From assembly GCA_963799925.1 (NCBI GenBank), contig CAWCYZ010000002.1, forward strand, positions 186,001 through 250,000: a DNA stretch of 64,000 nt. The letters are read 5' to 3'. The notes under the pieces are model-generated. The model was not told the DNA's origin, searched no databases, and saw only the letters and a program-made list of their open reading frames with translations. Of the stretch, positions 31,759 through 38,987 are shown in pieces. Made by a program: the position numbers and the translations under genes. Within the stretch, counting starts at the first letter, position 1. Every line of letters starts with the position of its first letter. The stretch is from DATBQN01 sp963799925 (lineage in GTDB: Bacteria; Acidobacteriota; Thermoanaerobaculia; Multivoradales; UBA5704).

Positions 31759-32097
31759 GGCGCAGTAACGCCGCTAGCTGTCCGCTCCGCGCGTGGGGCC
31801 TGGCGAGATCGGGCCACACTGCGGACCTCGCTTTCCGCATTGACAGGATCGGCTCGCGCGGCCTTAGAATGGCCTCGTTCCCACGAACACAGTCCGGCAG
31901 CACTTTCGAGCGACCCGATTGCAGTCGGGAAGCTCGACGTGTCTACGGTAGGCGAGGAGTTTGCGGCCCGCCATTCAGAGGAGGGTCTGCGCGCGCGCCA
32001 CAGAGGTATCCCTGCCGCGCGTCCACAGGGGTACCTCTGTGGAGTACCGGGTGGGTGGATCTAGCGAGGAAACGAGCTGTCCAGAAATGCCAAACGA
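31759..32097. other. Intergenic region with a long inverted repeat
   Basis: No gene seen in about 340 bases. Its main feature is a near-perfect 15-bp inverted repeat: CCACAGAGGTATCCC (31998-32012) and GGGGTACCTCTGTGG (32028-32042) with a 15-base loop. There is no T run, so it is not a standard terminator. Confidence 0.65.
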
Positions 32098-32741
32098 TCA
32101 GCGGGGAAGCGGCGGAATCTCGAGGTCGCTCTTTCTCGGCACCCTGGCGTCAGAAACGGTCCACATTTGCTCCGCTGGCAGGACGCGCGCGTCCTGCCCT
32201 CTCTCGCGAAACGCCTGAGCTAAGCTGAGAACCGGAAGCCACGCCTCATCCGAATGGTGCTCCGGTGACCCGTCGCGCAACGGAATCATCTGGGCCGCCC
32301 AAAGATGCGCTACGGTCTTGAACTCAGCCCACGACTTCTCAATGAGGCCTCGCTGACCTTAGGGCCACCGCGAAGCGGGTACTCGGCGACGAAAGCCTTG
32401 GCGCGCTCGATCTTGCAGTGTCTCTGATGATGCCGCATCGTAACCAGGAGGTACAGGAGAACTTGCCCGCTCAAGAGTCCCCGGTAGACCTGAGCCAGCC
32501 CATCGCTGATGATCCTCTTTGGCGCCTGCGGAGAGTTCCATAGAACCTGTATCGACTCGAGCAGCTCCGGCGGCAATACGGGCTCGTCCTGTTCTAAGCA
32601 GCCCCCGAGGTTAGTCGCGGCGATCGAATACGCACGGGCCTTCTCGCTGCGCGGGTACAACATCACAGAGAAGGTCGCGACGAAAAGCAGTTGCTCGCTA
32701 GGGGATGTCGACGGCCCTTCTGGCAGCTCCAATACCGGCAT
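32098..32741 (-). CDS. Hypothetical protein (about 213 aa, one frameshift), cargo
   Basis: ATG 32741 has GGAGGTGCG close upstream. The first part reads MPVLELPEGPSTSPSEQLLF, then LRSEKARAYS-like sequence and VLWNSPQAPKRIISDGLAQV, through YPLRGG. Near 32358 the frame changes and continues GQRGLIEKSWAEFKTVAHLW to the C-terminus SDLEIPPLPR. No membrane segments or known motifs; possibly all-helical. It diverges from the gene at 32890. Confidence 0.5.
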
Positions 32742-32889
32742 GACGCACCTCCGCAGGTGCCCGCAGGGAAGGGAAACACGGGCGCGGTGGGCCGGTTGCG
32801 GAAACCGGCGTTCGGGGATCAGCCTAGCCGCGCCTGTGGCGGTAGTTTAGCGCGGGCGCGATAGACTTCGCGAAGAGGAGGATGCGGAC
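32742..32889. promoter_or_regulatory. Divergent promoter region with hairpin
   Basis: About 150 bases between divergent genes, holding both ribosome sites (GGAGGTGCG leftwards, GAGGAGGATG rightwards). A stem-loop with arms GCCGGTT and AACCGGC lies near 32791-32809. No confident -35/-10 pair. Confidence 0.4.
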
Positions 32890-33126
32890 ATGGACGAACG
32901 GACCTTTGACCAGTGGTGGAGCGAGGAGTTTCCGGCCGCCTTCGTGACGATGCCCGGGTATAAGGCGATGGTGCGGCCAGTGTACGAAGGGAAGGACTCC
33001 AAGGACATGGGCCGGGACGGCCTACGGGAGATCGCAAGGGGAGGGAATCAGACCTCCGGGATCTCTCCGAAGGCCGCCCAGCATGCGCTCGACGCCCTTA
33101 CGAGGGCTGGCAAGATCCCCGCCTAG
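32890..33126 (+). CDS. Hypothetical small protein, 78 aa, cargo
   Basis: ATG 32890 with GAGGAGGATGCGGAC upstream. The protein starts MDERTFDQWWSEEFPAAFVT and contains MGRDGLREIARGGNQTSGIS and a C-terminal helix KAAQHALDALTRAGKIPA. Cytoplasmic, no recognised domain. It ends 12 bases before the right inverted repeat of the mobile element, so it is the last cargo gene. Confidence 0.55.
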   Translation: MDERTFDQWWSEEFPAAFVTMPGYKAMVRPVYEGKDSKDMGRDGLREIARGGNQTSGISPKAAQHALDALTRAGKIPA

Positions 33127-33163
33127 CCGCCCACCCCCGCCACCAACGGCGAGTAAGGACACG

Positions 33164-33373
33164 ACCCTCTTCGGGGCGGGCTGCGCCCTCGTAAGGGCAG
33201 CCCTCGCCCTCTTCGGGGCAGCCGGCGCCCTGTTCAGGGCAGGCGTCGCCCTCCTTCGGGCACCGATCGCCCTCTTCGGGGCAGCCGCCGCCCAGTGTGG
33301 GGCAGGCATCGCCCTTCTTGGGGCGGCCACTGCCCTCTTTGGGGCGAGGGTCGCCCTCCTCAGGGCAGCTTCC
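33164..33373 (+). repeat. 21-bp tandem hairpin repeat, right part (10 units)
   Basis: Ten units of exactly 21 bp starting at 33164, 33185, 33206 and so on to 33353. Each carries a 14-base core in which GCCC and GGGC pair: GCCCTCTTCGGGGC, GCCCTCGTAAGGGC, GCCCTGTTCAGGGC, GCCCAGTGTGGGGC, GCCCTTCTTGGGGC, GCCCTCTTTGGGGC, GCCCTCCTCAGGGC. The stem arms are nearly invariant (only the split first unit opens ACCC) while loops and 7-base spacers vary. In the + frame the units spell heptads such as ALFGAAG, ALFRAGV and ALLRAPI. The first unit is the one split by the mobile element. Confidence 0.9.
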
Positions 33374-33617
33374 GCCTCCCTCGCTTCGTCTCCCGTCGCA
33401 TAGACTGCGCGCCGCAAATCCAGCAACGCGGGAGGCGTCTTGCCGAAGATCTCGTCCGCGATCGAGCTATCACTCGCCGCCGCGATCTCGTCGCTCGACT
33501 GGGTGTCGTCGCACGAGCAGCATGGGCGGAGCCGGTAGGGGGAACTGGTGAGGCGTACGTTCCCGCGACGCGCCCTCGCGCATCAATCCTCGAGCCGCGA
33601 CCGCGCTCGCAGAGGGA
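33374..33617. other. Intergenic region after the heptad array
   Basis: No convincing gene. The sequence drops from array to mixed GC and contains no recognisable tRNA or terminator. Confidence 0.4.
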
Positions 33618-33764
33618 TTACCCCTCTATACGCGGAACCCTGCTGACTTCGCCGGGCTCGAACAGCTCGTAGAGTTCAAGGCCGTCTAACTCCGGGTACG
33701 CAGCCCACGCCCCGCCCGGGACGCTGAAGCCCGTGAATCGGCCCAGGATTTCTTTGAAGGTCAT
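33618..33764 (-). CDS. Small hypothetical protein, 48 aa
   Basis: ATG 33764 gives MTFKEILGRFTGFSVPGGAW and ends VPRIEG. It lies 22 bases after the larger unknown gene on the same strand, so it could be co-transcribed with it. The GRFTGFSVPGG opening is reminiscent of short accessory proteins seen near mobile genes, but I cannot name it. Low confidence. Confidence 0.3.
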   Translation of the reverse strand: MTFKEILGRFTGFSVPGGAWAAYPELDGLELYELFEPGEVSRVPRIEG

Positions 33765-33786
33765 ATCGCGTCTGGGGGAAGCATTG

Positions 33787-34383
33787 TTATGCGGCAAGCT
33801 CTTTATGGCACCAAAGTAGGGCCACGTCACCAGCAACTTTCCGCCTCTGAATGACCCTCACCTGTGTATCGTAGCAAGCGGTCCGCAACAGTTGACTGCG
33901 CGCTGCTATCCAGCCTGTTGTTCGGTCAGCATGCTGGTAGACGGCGAGTACATCGCCAGGGTCAAGAACTTGCCACACCCTGCTCAGTTCATCGACCCTG
34001 ACATGCTCTGGCCCTGCACCACTACGTCCTATCCCGGTATCTGGGTCCAAGAAGGCTATCCGCGAGGAGGGCAGGGATGTGAGTTCGTCTACGACAGAGT
34101 CAAAGTAAGATGAGCGTTCACTCGGAACGAATGGTCTATCGATAACATGAACAGAGCGGCCCAAGGCTGATCCGATCTCCGTGATCCGTCGCAGATCGGA
34201 AAAATGCCGCCAGACCGCCCTATGAATGGGCCTTTCGCCCTGGTCAGTATCGACCACCGGCTCAACTGTGTTGCGGAGCATGGCTATCTGTATGATCGTG
34301 GACACCTCGAACCTATCAGCAAGATAGAACAAACCACCCCATTTCACTCTATCGCGCCGGTCGCCGTACCAGATTCCTCGCAT
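33787..34383 (-). CDS. Hypothetical protein, 198 aa, lower-GC island
   Basis: Begins MRGIWYGDRRDRVKWGGLFY. Notable segments are VDTDQGERPIHRAVWRHFSD, SRIAFLDPDTGIGRSG and WQVLDPGDVLAVYQHADRT, and it ends LLWCHKELAA. The alternating strands and helices suggest an alpha/beta Rossmann-like fold. The FLDPDTG motif loosely recalls the FIDPxG motif of partner proteins in some defence-type loci, but that is a weak inference. Codon use is clearly AT-richer than the flanking core genes, indicating horizontal transfer. It sits next to a toxin-antitoxin operon on the same strand. Confidence 0.6.
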   Translation of the reverse strand: MRGIWYGDRRDRVKWGGLFYLADRFEVSTIIQIAMLRNTVEPVVDTDQGERPIHRAVWRHFSDLRRITEIGSALGRSVHVIDRPFVPSERSSYFDSVVDELTSLPSSRIAFLDPDTGIGRSGAGPEHVRVDELSRVWQVLDPGDVLAVYQHADRTTGWIAARSQLLRTACYDTQVRVIQRRKVAGDVALLWCHKELAA

Positions 34384-34489
34384 ACTGGATGCCCTCCAGA
34401 CTTGGTCACTCGGGCCCGTGACTAGAGAGGTCCGACAAACAACACCTCACGTCGCCCCAGCTTGGGGTACTTCTCTGCGGTCTCTTCCG

Positions 34490-35386
34490 TCATCGCCAGC
34501 TCCACTCGGTGGGCTCCCAGCTGAGCGTATTGACCGATCGCAGGACGGGGTCCAGGAACGACGAGACAGCCTCCGTGACCTGGTGGAGAGTTGTCCAAGG
34601 CAGCTCGTCTGTCGCTGCCATTGCGGCGTACGGAGCCCTCCAGAAGTCAGGTGGGGGCGGAACCATGGCCGGAACCCCATGCGTACTCCGGAATTCGAAG
34701 GTCCTATCGATCGCCTGTCGAAGTAGCTTCCCGTCGATCGGGCCAGTCGTGGCCAAGAGCGCGATGTCAGGGAGGTCGCGAACCCGTGTGTTGAGCCGCG
34801 GCCGAGGCATTGTGAGCGCGTGGAGCTTTTCGGCGATGTGAGAGGCGACGGGATACAGGCGCAGAGCCGGTGGTGCGATGCCAGCGAAGCCGAGCGTGTC
34901 ATCGGCCGTGACGATGTCCGGCTCGCCGATCAGCGGGTCTCCGAAAGCCACGTCGACGCCGAACGGCCGCCCGTAGATCATTCCGGCTAGGCGGCACTCC
35001 GCGCGGTAGCGGTAGCCCTCGTACTGCATCCCCTCGTTCTGGATCTCGGGATGCTCGTCGTCTGGTTGGATCTCGAAGCGCATGGAGTCGCCGAGGTCGA
35101 GCCGGCCCGCCTCTTGGAGGCGATCCAGCACGTCCCCCGACGAGCCCATCATCCGCAGGTCAACGTCCTTCGTCGTGCGCGCTCGCGCGAGGCGCAGCTC
35201 GAGCACGAGCCCGCCCTTGAGGGTGACTGCGTCGCCAGCCACCTGCGCGAGGCGCGCCAGAAAGCGATCAAAGACGAGGCGCTGCCGTCGCCGGCCGAAG
35301 TCCGCCCCCGTCGTCGATGACGCCTTGAGCCGCTGCTCCAGCGCCTGCTTGAAGGCCAGGGGTGTCGCGTACTGGCGGACCGTCAT
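34490..35386 (-). CDS. abiEii: AbiEii-type nucleotidyltransferase toxin
   Basis: 298 aa, downstream partner of the gene at 35383 with a 4-base ATGA overlap. AbiEii/AbiGii-family proteins are nucleotidyltransferase-like toxins of type IV toxin-antitoxin systems that also act in phage abortive infection. Visible motifs: TLKGGLVLELRLARARTTKD followed by VDLRM (the GG...DxD catalytic signature), VDVAFGDPL (third acidic motif) and SHIAEKLHALTMPRP with the conserved Lys, followed by RVRDLPDIALL. Length and order of motifs fit the family. No frame damage. Confidence 0.88.
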   Translation of the reverse strand: MTVRQYATPLAFKQALEQRLKASSTTGADFGRRRQRLVFDRFLARLAQVAGDAVTLKGGLVLELRLARARTTKDVDLRMMGSSGDVLDRLQEAGRLDLGDSMRFEIQPDDEHPEIQNEGMQYEGYRYRAECRLAGMIYGRPFGVDVAFGDPLIGEPDIVTADDTLGFAGIAPPALRLYPVASHIAEKLHALTMPRPRLNTRVRDLPDIALLATTGPIDGKLLRQAIDRTFEFRSTHGVPAMVPPPPDFWRAPYAAMAATDELPWTTLHQVTEAVSSFLDPVLRSVNTLSWEPTEWSWR

Positions 35387-35976
35387 CGCCTTGCCGCGTT
35401 GCCCTTGCCGCCCAGCTCGCCGTGGAGCCGCGCTTCCTCGGCGGCCGTGATGAGCCCGCGGCGCCGCGCCTGGAGGATTGCCTGCTGAACGAGACTCGGA
35501 GCGACATCCGCCTCAATGCAGTCCCTGAGGGTTCGGAGCGGCGTCGTCACCGGCACGGCCGCGAAGCTCGCGCGATCGGGGTCGCCGATGTCGGCGAAGT
35601 GGAGTACGAGGCCCGAGGGGACGCGGAGTCGCCGCCGTCGCCAGCCCGCAGGCAGCGTCAGGTGGACCTTCCCGGGGAGCACGTCGGAGAGGTCATGGAG
35701 CGCCAGCGCCGTCTCGTGGGAGAAGACGCCTGCCTGCTCACTCCAGAGCCAGAGGACGATGAGATCCTCATGGTCGCTGGCCGGGAAGTGAACGAGGCGA
35801 TAGATGCCTCGCCGAACGCGCTCGACTTTCTTGCTGCCAAGGTAGGCGAGCAGCTGTGGTGAGTAACCTGCAGAGGCTGCCTGCCGAGTTATGAAATAGC
35901 CAGCCTGACCCTGCGCGATATTGAACAGGGCGTCCCAGTCCGGGATACCTCTTCGGCTCGGAACGGTAGTGGCCAT
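35383..35976 (-). CDS. abiEi: AbiEi-type antitoxin/transcriptional regulator
   Basis: 197 aa. N-terminal winged-helix region (DALFNIAQGQAGYFITRQAA, SPQLLAYLGSKKVERVRRG, IYRLVHFP) followed by the AbiEi C-terminal region (VFSHETALALHDLSDVLPGK, VPVTTPLRTLRDCIEA). It precedes the toxin gene and overlaps it by 4 bases, the usual arrangement. Known AbiEi proteins bind inverted repeats in their own promoter and repress the operon, and a 33-bp imperfect palindrome lies immediately upstream here. Confidence 0.88.
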   Translation of the reverse strand: MATTVPSRRGIPDWDALFNIAQGQAGYFITRQAASAGYSPQLLAYLGSKKVERVRRGIYRLVHFPASDHEDLIVLWLWSEQAGVFSHETALALHDLSDVLPGKVHLTLPAGWRRRRLRVPSGLVLHFADIGDPDRASFAAVPVTTPLRTLRDCIEADVAPSLVQQAILQARRRGLITAAEEARLHGELGGKGNAARR

Positions 35977-35983
35977 GGCGCAC

Positions 35984-36016
35984 GAACATTAAGCCAGGCT
36001 TTAGTTTTGTGCAAAC
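35984..36016 (-). promoter_or_regulatory. Palindromic operator upstream of abiEi
   Basis: Imperfect palindrome centred on A35995 or thereabouts: inner arms AAGCC-A-GGCTT, outer arms GCACGAAC and GTTTTGTGC; 12 of 16 positions per arm are complementary. It lies 8-40 bases upstream of the antitoxin start, where AbiEi-type regulators are known to bind inverted repeats. The AT-rich interior also suits a promoter. Confidence 0.6.
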
Positions 36017-36052
36017 ATCGAGGACTGAGCAGATGAAACCGTGACGCTCGCA

Positions 36053-38987
36053 TTAGAACGGGTTCCCAAAGTTCAAGAAGATCACCGGGCTGGCGCTCTC
36101 GCCGGGGTCGCGGCGGAGCTTCCAGCCGATGGTCACGGTGAGCGGGCCGATCGGCGAGTTCCAGCGGCCGCCGAGGCCGGCGCCGGTTTTGAGGTCCGGC
36201 AGGCGGATGTCGCGCCAATCGGCCCAGACGTTGCCGCTGTCGACGAAGACGACGCCGCCGAAGGCGCCGGCGATGGGGAAGCGGTAGTCGAGGTTGAAGA
36301 GCAGGAGGCCGTTGCCGCCGATCGGCTGGTAGTGGCCGCCGCCAGTGGGGAGGATGAGGCTCTGGCCGCGGATGCCGAGGAGGTCGAGGGCGTAGGCGCG
36401 GTGGGTGGTCGCGCCGCCGGCGAAGAAGCGCTCGTCGATGAAGACGTCGCTGCTCGGCAGGTCCTGCGGCGTGTTGGGGTCGCCGGTCCCGAGCTGCCGG
36501 AACGCCTCGATCGCCCCCAGCCGCGCCGAGAGCGCCAGCACCCCGGGCCGGCCGAGGTTGAAGTACTGACTCTGCTGGAGGAGCAGCTTCAGGAAGTTGG
36601 CGTCCGAGCCCAGGGCGGGGAACGAGTACTGGGTCTGCACGAGCGACGACCAGCCGCGGGTGGCGAAGACCGGGTCGTCGCGGTGGTCGAGGAAGAGCGT
36701 CGGCACGACGCTCGCGAGCTGGTAGGGAAGGTTCTTGCGCTCGATGTCGTTCAGCGCCACCCCGGCCTTCACCCGCAGCTTGACCACCCGGTAGTCGAGG
36801 GCGAGCGAGAAGCGGGTGTGCCCGAGCTGGCGGACCGCCTCCTCGCGCGCCCCCCAGCGGCGCACCTCGAAGGTGTTCTCCGGCTCGGTGTCCTGGATGT
36901 AGAAGAGGCTGCTGGTGAGCGGGATCTGGTAGCGGCCGACGTAGGGCTGGTCGAAGAGCGTGCGGATGCGCTTGTTGCGCGCCGCGATGCGCAGGTCGCT
37001 GGTGAACCGGTAGCCCTGGCCGCCGACGTTGCTGCTCGAAAAGCCGAGGAGGCCGCGCGGCCCGTCCTGGGTGTCGTAGCCGGCGCCGTAGGTGAGGCTC
37101 CGGTCCTTGCCCTCCTCGACGCGGATCACCACGTCGCGCCCGGTCGCCCCCAGGCCGGCGCGGGTGAGGTCGACCTTGACCCGCGAGAAGACCCCGAGGG
37201 CGTAGAGCTTGCGCTCGATCTCGAGCAGCCGCTGGGTCGAGACCGGCTGCCCCCGCTCGACGCCGGCGAAGCGGCGGATGACGTCCGTCCGGGTCTTGCG
37301 GTTGCCGCGGACGATCACCCGGTCGACCACCGCCTGGGGGCCGGCGGCCGCCGCGACCTTGATGTCGACCCGCGTGTGCTGGGGGTTCCAGGCCGCCGCC
37401 GCCGACACCTGGGCCTGGTCGTAGCCGCGGTCGGCAAAGGCTGCGCGCAGGACGTCGAGCAGGGTGTCGAGGAGGTAGGGGTTGAACGGCCCGCCGGCGG
37501 CGAGCGGGATGCGCGGCTTGACCTGGCTCCAGGCGAGCGGCTCGACGCCGGTGTACGTGAGGCTTCCCACCAGCTCGCGAGGCCCCTCGACGATGGGGAT
37601 GGTGAGCGTCAGGTCGCTCCCCCGCTCGTCGATCTGCGGCGGGCCGACCTTGGCCTGGGGAAAGCCCTGGAGGGCGTAGTAGGAGCGGATGTTGTCGAGG
37701 TCCTTGGCGAGCTCGGAGTCGACCAGGCGGCCGCTGCCGAGGGCGAGGAGGCGGCGCCCGGAGGTCGTCATCAGCGCCGAGAGCTGGCCGGCGCTCACCC
37801 CGGGGTTGCCGGTGAAGCGGATGTCCCGGAGCGTGTAGACCGGGCCCGGCTGGACGGCGATCGTCAGGTGGAGCGTGCCCGCCTCGCGCCGGTCGGCGCT
37901 GTCGACCTTGGCGTGGTAGTGCCCCTCCTGCTGCAGGTAGTCCTTGATCCGGGCGACCGACTGGATCACCAGCGCCTCGTCGTAGCCCTCGTCGCCGAGG
38001 AACGGCAGGAGGCCCTTCTTCTGCAGCGTCTGCTTCGACGCCCCGGTCACCTCGACCACCAGCTTGGGGCCGACCCGCACCGGGTAGGTCACCGCGACCT
38101 GGTGCTTCGCCGCGTCGACCTGCTCGCGCGGCGCGTCGACCCGCGCCAGGTTGTACCCCTGGCGGACGAGCCAGCGCTCGAGGCGGTCGGAGTCGTCGCG
38201 CACCACGCTCTGGCGGTAGGCGTCGCCGGGCTTGATGCGGAGCTGGGCGGCGAGCGCCGGGGTGGCGAAGGGCGCCGTGGCGCCGTCGAAGGCGACGCTG
38301 CCGATCGTGGCGCGCGCGCCGGCGCTCACCTGGTAGACGACCGTGGCGCGCTGGCGCGCCGGGTCGGTCGCGACCTGCACCCGTGCCACGGCGCCGAAGT
38401 ATCCGCTCGCCTTGTAGAGGTCCTGGAGGGCGAAGACGCCGCGCACCACGCGGTCCTCCTCGAGCGGTTGATCGGGCCGCTGCTCGACGGCGTTCTGCAG
38501 CTCGGCGAGCGGCAGCCCGAGCTGGCCGACGATGCGGACGGCGTCGACCTGGACGGCGGCGCGCAGCACGAGGACCGCCACCACCCCGGCGCCGGCCGCC
38601 GCCGGCCGGGTGTAGATCTCGACCTCCGAGGCGAGGCCGCTCGCCTGGACGTTGCGCAGAGTCCGCCGCACCCGGAGGTCGGTCAGCGGCTCGCCCACCG
38701 CGATGTCGAGGAGCGAAGCGAGGTCGGGGCGCTCGGGGAGGGGCGCGTCGCTGCGCACCTCGATGGCGGCGACCGTCGGGCCGGGGCCGGCATCGGCGAG
38801 CGCCGGCGGCTCCTCGTCGTCGGCGGCGGCGGTCCAGGGCAGCGGCCGCGGGCGCCACGTCGGAGATCGCCGAGCTCGCCGAGCTCGCCGCCGCCCAGCC
38901 GCTGTGCAGAGAGGCGCCCGCCGCCAGCTCCAGGGCCGATTCCACGGCCAACGCCGCCGCCAGGGCGAGCCCCCGCCGCCGGCTCAG
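36053..38987 (-). CDS. Omp85-family outer-membrane protein (TamA/BamA-like)
   Basis: Outer-membrane beta-barrel insertase or translocation pore with periplasmic POTRA domains. About 970 aa after repair. The N-terminus (SRRRGLALAAALAVESALEL) looks like a signal peptide and overlaps the stop of the upstream gene. A frame change near 38845 joins it to PWTAAADDEEPP and the mature chain. Several POTRA-like repeats are seen (VRIVGQLGLPLAEL, VYTLRDIRFTGNPGV, VDRVIVRGNRKTRTDVIRR), then the barrel with RGWSSLVQTQYSFP and IDERFFAGGATTHRAYALDL. The chain ends NFGNPF, with the C-terminal Phe typical of outer-membrane proteins. The start codon is unclear: CTG 38987 or the in-frame TTG near 38951. It pairs with the TamB gene upstream. 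Confidence 0.9.

Larger units (their letters stand above)
28216..33165. mobile_element. 4,950-bp transposable element with terminal inverted repeats
   Basis: Left end (28216-28243) and the reverse complement of the right end (33138-33165) both read GTCGTGTCCT, eight variable bases, GTTGGTG, two variable bases, G; 19 of 28 positions match. The element is flanked by the perfect 10-bp direct repeat CCTCTTCGGG (28206-28215 and 33166-33175). Removing the element and one copy restores an exact 21-bp unit of the surrounding tandem array, strong evidence for insertion at this point. Cargo: three small unknown genes (28388-29500), a broken IS1-like transposase on the minus strand, a ribbon-helix-helix gene and two divergent unknown genes. 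A target duplication near 9-10 bp is compatible with the IS1 family, so it may be a passenger-carrying IS1 relative. Confidence 0.8.

Noticed and set aside
33164..33373. CRISPR array
   Set aside because: Units are only 21 bp end to end with variable loops rather than constant repeats and unique 30-bp spacers, and there are no cas genes.
33083..33403. Open frame across the right half of the 21-bp array as a protein-coding gene
   Set aside because: It is all repeat, overlaps the preceding gene, has no ribosome site and its start lies inside the mobile element; treated as a repeat array instead.
33400..33620. tRNA gene or attachment site flanking the low-GC island
   Set aside because: No cloverleaf or TPsiC-like sequence could be found on either strand.
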